64,000 nucleotides of DNA from Psychrobacillus antarcticus (GCF_029533155.1 NZ_JAIZDB010000019.1:1-64000), one strand, 5' to 3'; counted from the stretch's first letter, positions 1 to 9,538 are shown. Notes: generated by a model from the sequence alone, not told the origin. Numbers and translations: made by a program.

Positions 1-142
1 CAATATTAGACCGAGTTTTACATCACGCAACCGTCGTTTCAATTGTAGGAGATTCTTATAGATTGAAGAATCATTTAACGAAGGAAAACGAGTAATTTTG
101 TACATACTTACGCAAGCGGAAATGTACATATTTGTGTTGACA
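1..142 (+). mobile_element. Right end of an IS21-family insertion sequence
   Basis: The segment contains the last 30 codons of an istB-like gene followed by 47 bases of terminal DNA. The terminal part holds two TGTACATA motifs at 99-106 and 123-130, 24 bases apart, like the multiple terminal repeats of IS21 elements. Read inward from the outer edge on the minus strand it begins TGTCAACACAAATATG, so the element would end in CA at 141-142, matching the TG...CA ends of this family. From 143 on, the sequence is group II intron. The left end, istA and any target duplication lie outside the window. The exact junction is inferred. Confidence 0.72.
3..95 (+). CDS. istB: IstB-like transposition helper ATPase, C-terminal fragment
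   Basis: The frame opening at the window edge reads ILDRVLHHATVVSIVGDSYR and continues through LKNHLTKENE to a TAA at 93-95. The motif LLDRxxHxxxxxxxxGxSYRL is the usual C-terminus of IstB, the DnaC-like AAA+ ATPase that works with the IstA transposase of IS21 elements. Only 30 residues are visible, and the ATPase core is upstream of the window. The stop lies 47 bases before the proposed element end, a normal distance for this family. An unrelated protein with a chance match is unlikely because the terminal repeats sit exactly where expected. Confidence 0.75.
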   Translation: MLDRVLHHATVVSIVGDSYRLKNHLTKENE

Positions 143-1354
143 TTTATATTTGGCTTCCTCTTTTGGAATGCCAAGTTGAACGAGAGACTTTATTCTCTTT
201 TTATTGTTCTTCCACTGCTTCCAAATAATTACCCGAATTCTAGAACGGAGCTTTGCGTCTATTGTCCCAAGGATTTTCTTCATGTTGGCTATCTTGAAAT
301 AGTTGATCCAACCGAAAATGACTTGTTTCAACTTGATGATTCTTTCATCAAGTGAGATGCCCCAGTTTCTTTTTGTTAGCTGGCGCAGTTTCCTTTGAAA
401 TTTCTGAATCGACTTTCCATGTGGTCTTGGTTGAAACCTCTGCTTAGTGGAATCATAATAGAAACCGAATCCTAGAAATTTTGTTTCAATAGGTCCTGAG
501 ATTCTACTTTTTTCCGTATTCACTTTCAGTCCCAATTTGTTCTCGATAAATTCTGTAATAGAAGAAAGTACTCTGTTTGCTGCTTTCTCACTTTTGACGA
601 AAATAAGGCTATCATCTGCGTATCTTACGAAACGCAGTCCTCTTGCCTCTAGTTCCTTATCCAGTTCATTCAACATAATATTGCTTAAAAGCGGACTAAG
701 GTTGCCACCTTGCGGTGTTCCGACTGGTGTAGCTTCATACTTTCCATTGACCATCACACCACTTATAAGATATTTCCGTATGAGGGAAATCACATCTCCA
801 TCTTTAATCGTATGGGAGATGATTCTCATCAGCTTGTCGTGATGAACTGTATCAAAGAATCGCTCTAAGTCAATATCTACTAACCATTCATGTCCGTCAT
901 TTATATATTCCAAGGCCTGGATAATTGCCATTTCGCAGCTTCTTTTTGGTCGGAAACCATAGCTGTATTCGCTGAATTGTTTTTCGAATATGGGGCCGAG
1001 TATTTGGCTAATTGCTTGTTGTACCACTCTGTCGACAACTGTTGGAATACCTAGTTTACGCATTTTTCCATTTTCTTTTGGAATCTCGACTCGTAATGCC
1101 GGCGTTGGTTGGTATTTCCTTTTCCGAATTTGATCCCGCAGTTCATCCTTATGTTCCCTTAGATGTACCTTCAAATCTTCCACAGTCACTCCGTCTATTC
1201 CACTCGTGCCTTTATTACGGTACACTCGCTTATAGGCTTGATTCATATTTTGATTGTTTAGGATTTCTTCTAAAAGCTCCACACTCGTTTCTTCCTTTCC
1301 TTTCACGTGACGATAAGACACTTCTCTTTTGAGTATCCTCTGAGATACGCTCAT
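71..1354 (-). pseudogene. ltrA: Group IIC intron reverse transcriptase/maturase, C-terminus replaced by IS sequence
   Basis: The protein is the intron-encoded multifunctional protein that splices and mobilises a group II intron. The reverse transcriptase domain spans roughly residues 35-300 with the catalytic motif YADD (in RFVRYADDSLIF). The maturase (X/thumb) region covers about 310-404, including GWINYF. There is no HNH endonuclease domain, typical of bacterial class C proteins of about 420 residues. Residues 1-404 end exactly at base 143. The last 23 residues are read from the IS21 terminal DNA, and the normal end of the maturase (an ANTRKGYW-like stretch) is gone. The open frame is therefore a chimera and splicing activity is doubtful. 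The start at 1354 follows a GAGGAAAG ribosome site. Confidence 0.85.
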
Positions 1355-1799
1355 ACTTTCCTCATTAACACATTCAGAAGTTTATCTTTCGTGCAATCAT
1401 GGTGTAGAAACACTATAAATTGTTCAGCCCTTCATGATTTTTATCATTACTATGGCTTCGGCTGACTTCTCACGATAAACCTTTTCCGACCAGCTTTCTT
1501 TATAGGGGACTCCTCAGCTGTCCGTGAGACCTCCCAGGGTAAGACAACTATCTTTCCTCTTTTACTCACCTGATTTACTTTATAGGATTACGCACATCTT
1601 TTGGACTTTAACTTGTTTAGGAGCCTTATCCACCTATAAAGCCTTGGTATCAGATTTCTGTTCGTTGAGCCAAGATTTTGATACACGCTTCCTTCAGCCC
1701 TTACCTCGCGATAAGTACCTTGCGTTTCTCTAGTGGTTAGTTGATGTGTACCCCCACAGTGGACTTTCACCACCTAGATAGTCGCCATGCCTGGCGCAC
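143..1799 (-). mobile_element. Group IIC intron, 3' end lost to an IS21 insertion
   Basis: On the minus strand the intron starts GTGCGCCAGGC at 1799, the conserved 5' end of bacterial group II introns. It runs about 445 bases of structured 5' domains (including the GUGAAAGUCC segment near 1770) before the maturase gene. It begins directly after the T-run of a Rho-independent terminator, the preferred target of class IIC introns. Domains V and VI are not visible, because the sequence switches to IS21-type DNA at 142. Whether the 3' end survives beyond the IS element cannot be seen here. Confidence 0.82.
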
Positions 1800-1800
1800 T

Positions 1801-1831
1801 AAAAAAAGCACTGCATAAATGCAATGCTCAT
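1801..1831 (-). terminator. Rho-independent terminator of ytxGH, target of the intron
   Basis: The minus strand reads a 9-bp stem AGCATTGCA / TGCAGTGCT with one G-T wobble and a TTTA loop, followed by seven T residues. The intron starts one base after the T-run. It lies 28 bases past the ytxH stop. Confidence 0.85.
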
Positions 1832-1858
1832 TTGTATTAGTTATCTCGTTTATAAAAT

Positions 1859-2434
1859 TTACTTCTTTTCTTCTTCCACAATTGCCTCTTTAATAGCCTC
1901 TGCTATTGCAGTTGCATTTTCTTCTTGTTCCGTTAATTCTTCTGTTGTATGAGAGAGAGTTTCCATAAATTCCATTGACTCTTCTCCCTCTGATGAAGCT
2001 GTACCATCATCCAGTGGAGAAGATGCAGTTGGTTTAATAGCTTTTACTTTATCAACTAATTGTCCAGATTGCTCTTGGATTTGCTTAGACAGCTGTGTTG
2101 TTTTTTCTTTTGCAGTAGAAGAAAAGTCCATTGTTTTTTCTTTAAGCTGACCGGCTTGTGTGGAAAGGTTTCCACGCAGCTCTGTACCCGTTTTTGGTGC
2201 TAATAATAATGCAGTAGTTGCTCCAATAATTCCACCGATTAAAACACCGATTATAAAATCTTTACCATTTACTTCATCATCACGATAAATATCGTCTCTT
2301 GAATCATTGTTGTAGTATGGTACTGGTGGGTAATTCGGTTGCCCCTGCTGATTGTAAGATGATTGGTTTGCATAATATTCATGATTATAAGTTGCTTCGT
2401 TGTAATTAGGCTTAGTTTGTTTTTGATCTGTCAT
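1859..2434 (-). CDS. ytxH: YtxH-domain stress protein
   Basis: The 191-residue protein has a Gln/Asn/Tyr-rich N-terminus (about 1-55) and one glycine-rich hydrophobic segment at about 59-80 (FIIGVLIGGIIGATTALLLA) leading into APKTGTELR, the YtxH signature. A long charged, probably helical C-terminal part follows (90-190, many K/E/Q, ending EEEKK). In B. subtilis the ytxGHJ operon belongs to the general stress regulon, and the biochemical function is unknown. Here it follows the DUF948 gene by 15 bases and the two form an operon ended by the terminator at 1801-1831. The start is preceded by a GGAGGAATTTAC ribosome site. Confidence 0.85.
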   Translation of the reverse strand: MTDQKQTKPNYNEATYNHEYYANQSSYNQQGQPNYPPVPYYNNDSRDDIYRDDEVNGKDFIIGVLIGGIIGATTALLLAPKTGTELRGNLSTQAGQLKEKTMDFSSTAKEKTTQLSKQIQEQSGQLVDKVKAIKPTASSPLDDGTASSEGEESMEFMETLSHTTEELTEQEENATAIAEAIKEAIVEEEKK

Positions 2435-2448
2435 GTAAATTCCTCCGA

Positions 2449-2913
2449 TTATAGTGGTTTTTGGTTGTCGTTTTCGTAAGTATAATACCCAGCTCGTTCC
2501 AATGCTTTACGTTCTTTCCATTTGTCACGGACACCTAGTAAAACGTTACTCCATTGCACTACCTGAGCAATTTTTTCTTCATTCTTCTCGACTTCAGAGG
2601 TAACAGAAGTTGTTAAGCGTTGGATAGAATGATTAAATCCATTAACAGAAGTTCCCACATTTTTAACTGCATCCACAACAGTATTTAACTTCACCGATTT
2701 AGCTTGAATGTCTTCTGCTAAACCATTTGTTTTATGAAGAAGTTCAGCTGTTTCTTTTGTCATGTTTTGCAAATTTGTTTCCAAGCCATCTAATGTGTCT
2801 GCAACATTATTTAGCGTTTTCTTTACTGAAAATAATGTCATTGCTAAACTAATACAAAGTATCAGAAATGCAACAGCAGCTATAATAGCGGCTATGTATA
2901 AAAGATTTTCCAT
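2449..2913 (-). CDS. ytxG: DUF948 (YtxG-like) membrane-anchored protein
   Basis: The 154-residue protein has one N-terminal membrane segment (about residues 5-28, IAAIIAAVAFLILCISLAM). A coiled-coil region with regular hydrophobic spacing covers about 35-120, and the tail is basic. This layout is typical of DUF948 proteins such as YtxG, which are general-stress proteins of unknown function. Gene order murC-ytxG-ytxH matches Bacillus. The start has a strong ribosome site (TTTAGGAGGATGAACA). No cysteine or enzyme motif is visible. Confidence 0.82.
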   Translation of the reverse strand: MENLLYIAAIIAAVAFLILCISLAMTLFSVKKTLNNVADTLDGLETNLQNMTKETAELLHKTNGLAEDIQAKSVKLNTVVDAVKNVGTSVNGFNHSIQRLTTSVTSEVEKNEEKIAQVVQWSNVLLGVRDKWKERKALERAGYYTYENDNQKPL

Positions 2914-3017
2914 TGTTCATCCTCCTAAAACTAATATGTCTTAATACATTTTTACCCTAATCAAATCAAATTAAACTTCCTACCTATACTATACTACGTT
3001 TCTTTTAAATATCCTTT

Positions 3018-3055
3018 AAAAAAAGCTTAATCCAGATAGGATTAAGCTTTTTTTA
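3018..3055 (-). terminator. Terminator of murC
   Basis: Stem AAGCTTAATCC / GGATTAAGCTT with a 4-5 base loop and A/T tails on both sides, overlapping the last bases of murC. It can act in both directions, but only murC approaches it. Confidence 0.85.
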
Positions 3056-4354
3056 TTTATTTAATTTTGCTTCAAACGCTTGTTGATACTTTTGTACGTC
3101 TCCTGCTCCCATAAATAAGAATACAGAATTTTCATTTGCTTGCAAATCCCCTACAGATTCTTCTGTTAGAATATGACTTCCTTCAATAATATCTCCCAGG
3201 GTTTCAATTGTTAAATTGCCTGCATTTTCTCTTGCAGATCCAAAAATATCACATAAATAGACTTGATCGGCCAAACTCAAAGACTCACTGAATTCTTGTA
3301 AAAATTTTTGAGTTCTTGTAAAAGTATGTGGCTGGAAAATCGCAATAATTTGATGAGTTGGATATTTTTGTCTAGCCGACTGAATAGTAGCTTTTATTTC
3401 TGTCGGATGATGTGCATAATCATCAATGATAATATCATTACCTATTATAGTCTCCGTAAACCGCCTTTTTACCCCTTCAAATGACTCTAAACCTTTTTGA
3501 ATAGTATCTGCAGGGACTCCTTCATAGTTGCACAGAGTGATTACTGCAAGAGCATTTTGGATGGTATGGTCACCGAACATTGGTATAAAGAAACGATCAT
3601 AAAACTCGTTGCGTACAAATACATCAAAAGATGTACCTTTTGGTGTTATTTCAATATTGCGTGCAGCAAAATCATTATGTTCTCCAAAACCGTAGTATAC
3701 AACCGGAACTTCCGATTTTATCTGTTGCAAGTATTTGTCATCTCCACAAGCAAAGATCCCTTTTTTCACTTGCATCGCCATTGACTGAAATGCCTGGTAT
3801 ACATCATCAATATCTTCAAAATAATCCGGATGATCAAAATCAACATTTGTCATGATTGCATAATCCGGATTATACGCTAGAAAATGACGGCGATATTCGC
3901 ATGCCTCAAACACAAAATTAGACGCGTTTGGCATACCTTTTCCAGTACCATCACCTATTAAATAGGATGTGGCTTCGTATCCACTTAATACATGGGATAA
4001 CAAACCGGTAGTCGATGTTTTTCCATGAGCACCAGTAACTGCTATAGAAGTAAACTTACTCATATAATCCCCTAAGAAATCATGGTAACGAATTATCTCT
4101 AAGCCAATTTCTCTAGCTTTAACTAACTCAGGATGACTGTCGGGAAATGCATTTCCAGCAATAACAGTCATTCCCTCTTTTATATTCGATTCATCAAATA
4201 ATAATATTTCTATATTTCGCTCATGTAATGGTTTTTCAGTAAAAAAATATTTTTCAATATCAGAACCTTGTACTTCATAGCCTGTATCATGCAAAATTTG
4301 CGCTAACGGGCTCATTCCAGACCCTTTAATGCCTGTAAAATGATACTTTGTCAT
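3053..4354 (-). CDS. murC: UDP-N-acetylmuramate--L-alanine ligase MurC
   Basis: MurC joins L-alanine to UDP-MurNAc with ATP, the first amino acid step of the peptidoglycan stem peptide, in the cytoplasm. From this start the protein is 433 residues and begins [19 protein letters not shown], matching Bacillus MurC. The nucleotide-binding motif GAHGKTST is at 108-115, and the C-terminal domain contains [10 protein letters not shown] and FQPHTFTRT. The reading frame stays open for 17 more codons upstream, but the ATG at 4354 has a perfect AGGAGG nine bases before it. It follows sftA, as in Bacillus, with a gap of 112 bases. Confidence 0.96.
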   Translation of the reverse strand: MTKYHFTGIKGSGMSPLAQILHDTGYEVQGSDIEKYFFTEKPLHERNIEILLFDESNIKEGMTVIAGNAFPDSHPELVKAREIGLEIIRYHDFLGDYMSKFTSIAVTGAHGKTSTTGLLSHVLSGYEATSYLIGDGTGKGMPNASNFVFEACEYRRHFLAYNPDYAIMTNVDFDHPDYFEDIDDVYQAFQSMAMQVKKGIFACGDDKYLQQIKSEVPVVYYGFGEHNDFAARNIEITPKGTSFDVFVRNEFYDRFFIPMFGDHTIQNALAVITLCNYEGVPADTIQKGLESFEGVKRRFTETIIGNDIIIDDYAHHPTEIKATIQSARQKYPTHQIIAIFQPHTFTRTQKFLQEFSESLSLADQVYLCDIFGSARENAGNLTIETLGDIIEGSHILTEESVGDLQANENSVFLFMGAGDVQKYQQAFEAKLNK

Positions 4355-4466
4355 ACGTAGAAACCTCCTGGGATTAGCCCCAATTATATACATTAAATAT
4401 CTCATTCGCCTATTTAGACGTACTTATCATTATATCACTATTTCTTGTAAAAATTCATAAACAGTT

Positions 4467-6923
4467 TTAACTAAATATTTCCTCTAGTGTTTCACTCGTT
4501 AATAGTACATCTCTTGCTTTACTACCTCTTTGTTCCGTAATATAACCATTTTCATACATGGCATCTATTAAGCGAGCTGCACGGTTATATCCTAGATGAT
4601 ACTTTCGTTGTAATAACGAAGTGGAGGCTGTTCCTTGTTCTACGATAAAACGGCAAGCCTCTTCAAATAACTCATCCTGTTCAGAGGTAATTTCTTTTTG
4701 GAGAAGTTCCTCTTGTTCAAACATATAAACAGGATTACCCTGACTTCTAGCATATTCAATAACACTTTCAATTTCATCATCTGAGACATATGTACCCTGG
4801 ATACGAACAGGGCTAGACATCCCGTTCCCTTGATACAACATATCTCCTTTTCCTAGCAAACGTTCTGCTCCCTGTTGATCCAAAATCGTACGAGAATCAA
4901 TTTGTGAAGATACAGAAAATGCAATACGTGTAGGGATATTAGCTTTGATCAAGCCAGTAATAACGTCTACAGAAGGACGTTGAGTCGCTAACACTAAGTG
5001 TATTCCACATGCTCTCGCCTTTTGAGCAATTCGACAAATAGCATCCTCTACTTCCGTAGGAGCCATCATCATTAAATCTGCAAGTTCATCAATAACAATA
5101 ACAATATAAGGAAGCTTTTGAGCAAATTGTCGCTTCGCCGTTGCAAGCGTGTTATATCTTGTAATATCCCGTACACCGATATGCGCAAATAATTGATATC
5201 GTCGTTCCATTTCCTCCACTGCCCATTTCAATGCAGCAGTTGCAGCTTTTACATCCGTAATAACTGGACTAACCAGATGTGGAATATGATTGAACGGTGC
5301 AAGCTCAACCATTTTAGGATCTATTAATAATAATTTTACTTCATCTGGTGTTGCTTTATACAACAAACTTACTAATAATGAGTTAATAAATACGGATTTA
5401 CCAGATCCAGTTGCACCTGCAATGAGACCATGAGGCATTTTACGCAGATCCAATGTGACCGGTTTACCATTTAGATCTAAACCTAATGCAGCTTCAAGAG
5501 GCGAATCAGAATCTAAAAATATATCTGTATTTATTACTTCAGATAATCGGACTGCACGAGACTTTCTATTTGGTATCTCAATTCCTATGGAGCTCTTCCC
5601 TGGAATTGGTGCTTGAATACGAATATCCTTAGCTGCTAATGCAAGTTTAAGATCATCCGCTAGGTTACGTATTTTACTAACCTTAGTTCCCTGCCCTACT
5701 GTTATTTCAAATTGAGTGACTGCTGGTCCCTGTACCATCTGAACAATTTCGCCAGCAACTTGAAAATGAGATAGCGCATCTACTAACTTAAATGCCTGCT
5801 CCTCCATCCAATCTTTATCCTCAACATTCATTTCGGGGGGAAGTAAATGACTAAATGAAGGTCTTACATAGGTAGACTTGATTTCTTCTTGCTCTGTTTC
5901 CATTAATGGCTCTACTTCCTGCACACTTACTGAAACCTTTTCAATCATTTGTTTTTGTTCCGGCTGAATAGATGGCGTTGTTGTAATTACCGCCTTTTGC
6001 GTTATCGGAGAAATTTTGTTTATAGTATCTATTCTATTCAATTTGCTTTTATCTGATTTCAACATTAGAACATTAAAAGGTCTAATGTTTTCTTTCACAG
6101 GTTTCACAGCGTCTATGTTGTTAGTATTATGAACCAGATCAATTGTTTCTAGTATTTCCGTCACAGCTACCTCAGCTTGTACAACTTCTCTTGCAACCTC
6201 AATTACCTGTACATCATCTTCTAATACCTCAACTACTTGTACAGCTTCTTCTAATGCCTCGATTACCTGTACAACTTCTTCTACTACTTCAATTACTTCT
6301 ACAGCTTCTTCTACTACTTCAATTACTTGTAAAGTTTCTTCTGTGAAATCAACCGGAAGATTGGCTTCTAGTTCAGTTACAAGCACCAATTCTTCTGTTG
6401 CAATAACTTCTCGCTCTTGATTAATAGGTTCCGGATTATATAGTACCTCTGAACTGACTGTTTCCGTTTTTTGTTCTATTTCTTCAAAGATCTCTTTTTC
6501 TTTTATTTTATTTTCTGCTACTGATCTGGAAAATCCATAAACCGGTGAAGGAACCTCTGTAGGTTTGAATGGTTTTTTCTTTCGATTTATAACGGGAGGA
6601 TCCACTACTATTTTTTCCTCCACTATTTTTTTCTCTGCTCGGTGTATGACAGTTGGTTGTGCGCGTTGCTGCCATTTATTTTGAGTATATAATGGTTTAT
6701 ATACAGGTTCTTCGAAATGAGGTTCTTCTTTATATGTTCCAACTATTTTTTCTTCTTTTTTATATCCATTTACTTCTTCATTTTTTTCTTCGTCTGATAT
6801 TAACGGGAAACGAAAAGGAGCTTTTTTCGTTGCAGAATGTACCGTTTGTTGTTGCTCATTGTATTCATCTTCATATTCTTTTTCATCTGAGGCAAATAAT
6901 TTTTTTAACCAATTCAAATTCAT
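4467..6923 (-). CDS. sftA: SftA-type soluble DNA translocase (FtsK/SpoIIIE family)
   Basis: SftA is the cytosolic FtsK-like ATPase that clears chromosomal DNA from the closing division septum. This protein has about 818 residues. The first 350 are a low-complexity charged linker with no membrane segments, which separates it from SpoIIIE. The linker includes a decapeptide repeat at about 201-250. The motor follows: Walker A GATGSGKS at about 504-511, Walker B IVIVIDELAD at about 607-616, and ATQRPSVDVITG. A winged-helix gamma domain lies at about 752-815 (AARLIDAMYENGYI). It is upstream of murC as in B. subtilis. A GTG one codon earlier (6926) could also start it. The ribosome site is weak (GAAAGAG). 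Confidence 0.92.
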   Translation of the reverse strand: MNLNWLKKLFASDEKEYEDEYNEQQQTVHSATKKAPFRFPLISDEEKNEEVNGYKKEEKIVGTYKEEPHFEEPVYKPLYTQNKWQQRAQPTVIHRAEKKIVEEKIVVDPPVINRKKKPFKPTEVPSPVYGFSRSVAENKIKEKEIFEEIEQKTETVSSEVLYNPEPINQEREVIATEELVLVTELEANLPVDFTEETLQVIEVVEEAVEVIEVVEEVVQVIEALEEAVQVVEVLEDDVQVIEVAREVVQAEVAVTEILETIDLVHNTNNIDAVKPVKENIRPFNVLMLKSDKSKLNRIDTINKISPITQKAVITTTPSIQPEQKQMIEKVSVSVQEVEPLMETEQEEIKSTYVRPSFSHLLPPEMNVEDKDWMEEQAFKLVDALSHFQVAGEIVQMVQGPAVTQFEITVGQGTKVSKIRNLADDLKLALAAKDIRIQAPIPGKSSIGIEIPNRKSRAVRLSEVINTDIFLDSDSPLEAALGLDLNGKPVTLDLRKMPHGLIAGATGSGKSVFINSLLVSLLYKATPDEVKLLLIDPKMVELAPFNHIPHLVSPVITDVKAATAALKWAVEEMERRYQLFAHIGVRDITRYNTLATAKRQFAQKLPYIVIVIDELADLMMMAPTEVEDAICRIAQKARACGIHLVLATQRPSVDVITGLIKANIPTRIAFSVSSQIDSRTILDQQGAERLLGKGDMLYQGNGMSSPVRIQGTYVSDDEIESVIEYARSQGNPVYMFEQEELLQKEITSEQDELFEEACRFIVEQGTASTSLLQRKYHLGYNRAARLIDAMYENGYITEQRGSKARDVLLTSETLEEIFS
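6177..6326 (-). repeat. Five 30-bp coding repeats inside sftA
   Basis: Residues 201-250 of SftA form five decapeptides of the pattern V-I/V-E-V/A-x-E-E/D-x-V-Q/E (VIEVVEEAVE, VIEVVEEVVQ, VIEALEEAVQ, VVEVLEDDVQ, VIEVAREVVQ). The DNA units are also similar, so recent tandem expansion is likely. Confidence 0.85.
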
Positions 6924-7188
6924 CACTCTTTCTAAAAGATACTTCTTATTCTACCAATAATAATAGGATACGTCTGTATTTATAAGGTAGAATAGGAAAT
7001 AAATCATGTGTATTACGCATTTACCTATTTGGAAATGCCACTTAAGTATTTGGTTCAGTAAAATTTATGTATAAATAGTCCTTTTTATAAGTAAACAATA
7101 TTTGAAAGAAAGTTTCTATCGATCAAATCAAAGGAACATATAAAACATCCTATTTACATTAAATGGCATAAAAAGCTCTCCTCACAAC

Positions 7189-7216
7189 AAAAAAAGCACA
7201 CCTACGAGGCATGCTT
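7189..7216 (-). terminator. Terminator of the ytpQ-ytpR pair
   Basis: The minus strand forms AGCATGCCT / GGTGTGCT with two G-T wobbles and a CGTA loop, followed by seven T residues, nine bases after the ytpR stop. The rest of the 260-base spacer up to sftA shows no gene. Confidence 0.75.
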
Positions 7217-7224
7217 TTCAAGCA

Positions 7225-7830
7225 TTAAACTAAAAATTCACTTCCGACTTCTTCTTGATCTTCCAGAATAAGAATACCTTTTACTTCAGGTGCGTTTGGA
7301 ATTGCCAATTCTCTTGCCGAGCATAGCATGCCGCTTGAAGCAACACCTCTGAGTTCCGCGTCTTTAATAACCATACCTGAAGGCATTACTGCCCCCACTT
7401 TAGCTACCACTACTTTTTGACCTGCTTCTACATTAGGTGCGCCACATACGATTTGTAAAGTCGATTCTCCAATATTTACTTGGCACACTTTTAACTTATC
7501 AGCATTTGGATGCTGTTCTAACGAGACTACTTGTCCAACTACAAATTTAGGAGAGAGATCTGCTTCTAATTTAAAAGAAACACCATTTTTCTCTAATATT
7601 TGTTGTACGGTTTCTACTAATTCTGTAGTTAACGGAACATTACCTTGTACGTCTAAATCTTTATGCTTACTAAATTCAAAAATGTTTATAGCCAACACTT
7701 CGTTTGTTTGTGCATCTTTTACTTGTGTAACATCACCATTTGTTTCGGTAATAACTTTTTCTGTTTTTTCAGGTGTTAATTGGATTAATAATACGTCTCC
7801 AACTCCGGGTTTGTTGTAAAAAATATTCAT
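7225..7830 (-). CDS. ytpR: YtpR, tRNA-binding-domain protein
   Basis: The 201-residue protein has an N-terminal DUF4479-like half (1-90). The C-terminal OB-fold tRNA-binding domain (about 95-200) is the type found at the start of phenylalanyl-tRNA synthetase beta and in EMAPII. It contains [27 protein letters not shown], and a [11 protein letters not shown] motif. It lacks any synthetase catalytic domain. Its cellular role is unknown, though RNA binding is expected from the fold. It overlaps ytpQ by four bases (ATGA), implying translational coupling. Confidence 0.9.
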   Translation of the reverse strand: MNIFYNKPGVGDVLLIQLTPEKTEKVITETNGDVTQVKDAQTNEVLAINIFEFSKHKDLDVQGNVPLTTELVETVQQILEKNGVSFKLEADLSPKFVVGQVVSLEQHPNADKLKVCQVNIGESTLQIVCGAPNVEAGQKVVVAKVGAVMPSGMVIKDAELRGVASSGMLCSARELAIPNAPEVKGILILEDQEEVGSEFLV

Positions 7831-8642
7831 TTGTCTTTGTTCTCCTTTGATACTCGATTTTTCGCCATGATGAATATTGGTTCTAAATCTCCATTTTCGT
7901 AGATGAATGATAATGAAGTAATAGGCACGGTTCCTACGGTAAAGAAATGCATCGTCATTTGAGCCAGAACGTCGTAACCTGTTTCATTTCTTATATCACC
8001 AATTATCATAACATCTTGATGGGGTACAGAAATAGTCATATCTCCAGTAATTATTTTTTCCATCTCTTTTAATAGCGACTCGTTCAGTATACGACTTGCA
8101 TCGTACCCGTCATTATTATTAAAGAAATAAAAAATATTGCCTGATACTTCATCTTTTTTAAAGCTATTTTCTAAATTTCTAACTTGGAAAATTGCTCGTT
8201 CACGAACTTCTGTCTCCCTAATTTTCCAGTCCGCCAACATTTTTTCATCTAGTAATCTGTAAGTTTTACCAAGATCTACTACATAGTAAATACGTGTTTC
8301 TGCTGTATGATCTTTCGTGATAAAACGATTACCTTCATTAGACTTAACCGGAAAAGAAGTGGAACGGATAACTGGATATACCGACAATGATGGATCTATT
8401 TCACCGGCCAACTCTTTTTCCATTGCTTGAAATGTTTCGTGTATCGTATACACGACTTCATTAATTGCTACTTCTTTTTTCGTTTCATATTTAGCTAAAA
8501 TTGGAGGAACCGAAATTTCAATTCCTTTTCCAGTTACTTTATGATTCAATCGAAGCTTATTTGTTTCTCTATTATAATCGTACGCATATATATCCTCGGA
8601 AAGCTTTGTTTTTAACAGTTGTACTAGTTCAAGTGCTTTCAT
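7827..8642 (-). CDS. ytpQ: DUF1444 protein YtpQ
   Basis: The 271-residue cytoplasmic protein has no membrane segment or signal. It matches YtpQ (DUF1444) in length, position and content, with regions such as [12 protein letters not shown] and a C-terminal part ending in basic residues. The function is not known. It is the first gene of the ytpQ-ytpR pair, with a four-base overlap between them. A terminator separates it from ytpP downstream of position 8700. The start is preceded by GGAAAAGATAACTA, a moderate ribosome site. Confidence 0.85.
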   Translation of the reverse strand: MKALELVQLLKTKLSEDIYAYDYNRETNKLRLNHKVTGKGIEISVPPILAKYETKKEVAINEVVYTIHETFQAMEKELAGEIDPSLSVYPVIRSTSFPVKSNEGNRFITKDHTAETRIYYVVDLGKTYRLLDEKMLADWKIRETEVRERAIFQVRNLENSFKKDEVSGNIFYFFNNNDGYDASRILNESLLKEMEKIITGDMTISVPHQDVMIIGDIRNETGYDVLAQMTMHFFTVGTVPITSLSFIYENGDLEPIFIMAKNRVSKENKDK

Positions 8643-8666
8643 TAGTTATCTTTTCCTTTCAATTAA

Positions 8667-8693
8667 CAAAACGGCCCACTAGGTGAACCGTTT
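8667..8693 (-). terminator. Terminator between ytpP and ytpQ
   Basis: Hairpin AAACGGTTCACC / GTGGGCCGTTT with its T-rich tail on the minus side, seven bases after the ytpP stop. Confidence 0.65.
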
Positions 8694-8700
8694 GGATGGA

Positions 8701-9012
8701 TTAAATCGATTGAAGAAATGATTCAATTTCTTCTCTAGTTTTACGGTCCTTACTAACAAATCGACCTTTTTCTACGCCATTTTCATATCCTAGAAAACTA
8801 GGAATACCAAATATATCAAGCTCAATACATAAATCGATGAACTGATCACGATCTACAGAGATAAAAGTGATATCCGTAAATTTTTCTTCTACCTCTCCCA
8901 TGAAAGGATCGATGAAATGACAATCGGGACACCAGCCAGCTGTGAATTTAAACACAACTTTTCCTTGCTGCTTTAATTGTTCGAATTGTTCTACTGAAGC
9001 CAGATTTTCCAT
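8701..9012 (-). CDS. ytpP: Thioredoxin-family protein YtpP
   Basis: This is a small thioredoxin-fold protein (about 103 residues) with the active-site motif WCPDC at residues 27-31, followed by the expected cis-proline region (GIPSFLGYENG). CPDC differs from the CGPC of general thioredoxins, so substrate range may differ. It should act in the cytoplasm, because there is no signal peptide. The ATG at 9012 has a GGGAGTG ribosome site five bases before it; a GTG three codons upstream is less well placed. It is 13 bases from the lipoprotein gene and probably co-transcribed with it. Confidence 0.9.
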   Translation of the reverse strand: MENLASVEQFEQLKQQGKVVFKFTAGWCPDCHFIDPFMGEVEEKFTDITFISVDRDQFIDLCIELDIFGIPSFLGYENGVEKGRFVSKDRKTREEIESFLQSI

Positions 9013-9025
9013 ATGTATCACTCCC

Positions 9026-9538
9026 CTAGTTTGTTGAAATGGACCGAATAATAAGCATCATCTTCTCTAAATTATCCGCAATATCTTGTTGGTCAGAAAT
9101 AGTGGTTAGCTTAATACCGCCAATACTTGTGATAAGCTCATACTTTTCTTCACTATTTTCAATTATGGCAGCAAATCCAAAACGTCCATTTTGCTCAAAT
9201 GTTTTTTCTTCTAATACGTTTAGATTGCTATTTGTCGTCATCAAATCATAATATAATTGACTGCTCGGTAATTCATTGGGATTTATAAAGAGAATAAATG
9301 AATCATTTCCTTTGGAAAGAATAATATTCGTCTCATTCGATTCTTCCTCTATTGAAAAACCACGAGGGATAAATATATTGATATCATCCATTTTTTCATT
9401 TGGCTTTTCTGCATCGCCTTGAAAGGTTATTTTTGCATTCTCAAGCCCATCTACAGTTTGTTCTTGCAAAGAAGAACATCCAGCTAATAAAATGACAGCT
9501 AGTGACGCGATCAATAATCGCATCCATTTTCGGGTCAT
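9026..9538 (-). CDS. Putative lipoprotein of unknown function
   Basis: The 170-residue protein starts MTRKWMRLLIASLAVILLAGC, a lipoprotein signal with the lipobox LAGC and acylated Cys21. The mature part is acidic and predicted to be folded, with no enzyme motif. Its place next to ytpP matches small lipoproteins reported in this locus of other Bacillales. I do not recognise a specific family. The start has an AGGAAAGAG ribosome site. Confidence 0.8.
   Translation of the reverse strand: MTRKWMRLLIASLAVILLAGCSSLQEQTVDGLENAKITFQGDAEKPNEKMDDINIFIPRGFSIEEESNETNIILSKGNDSFILFINPNELPSSQLYYDLMTTNSNLNVLEEKTFEQNGRFGFAAIIENSEEKYELITSIGGIKLTTISDQQDIADNLEKMMLIIRSISTN

Noticed and set aside
1588-1773. Open frame on the minus strand, 61 codons
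   Set aside because: It lies in the structured 5' domains of the group II intron and has no ribosome site.
6143-6346. Leu/Gln/Pro-rich plus-strand frame
   Set aside because: It is the antisense of the sftA decapeptide repeats; composition comes from the repeat.
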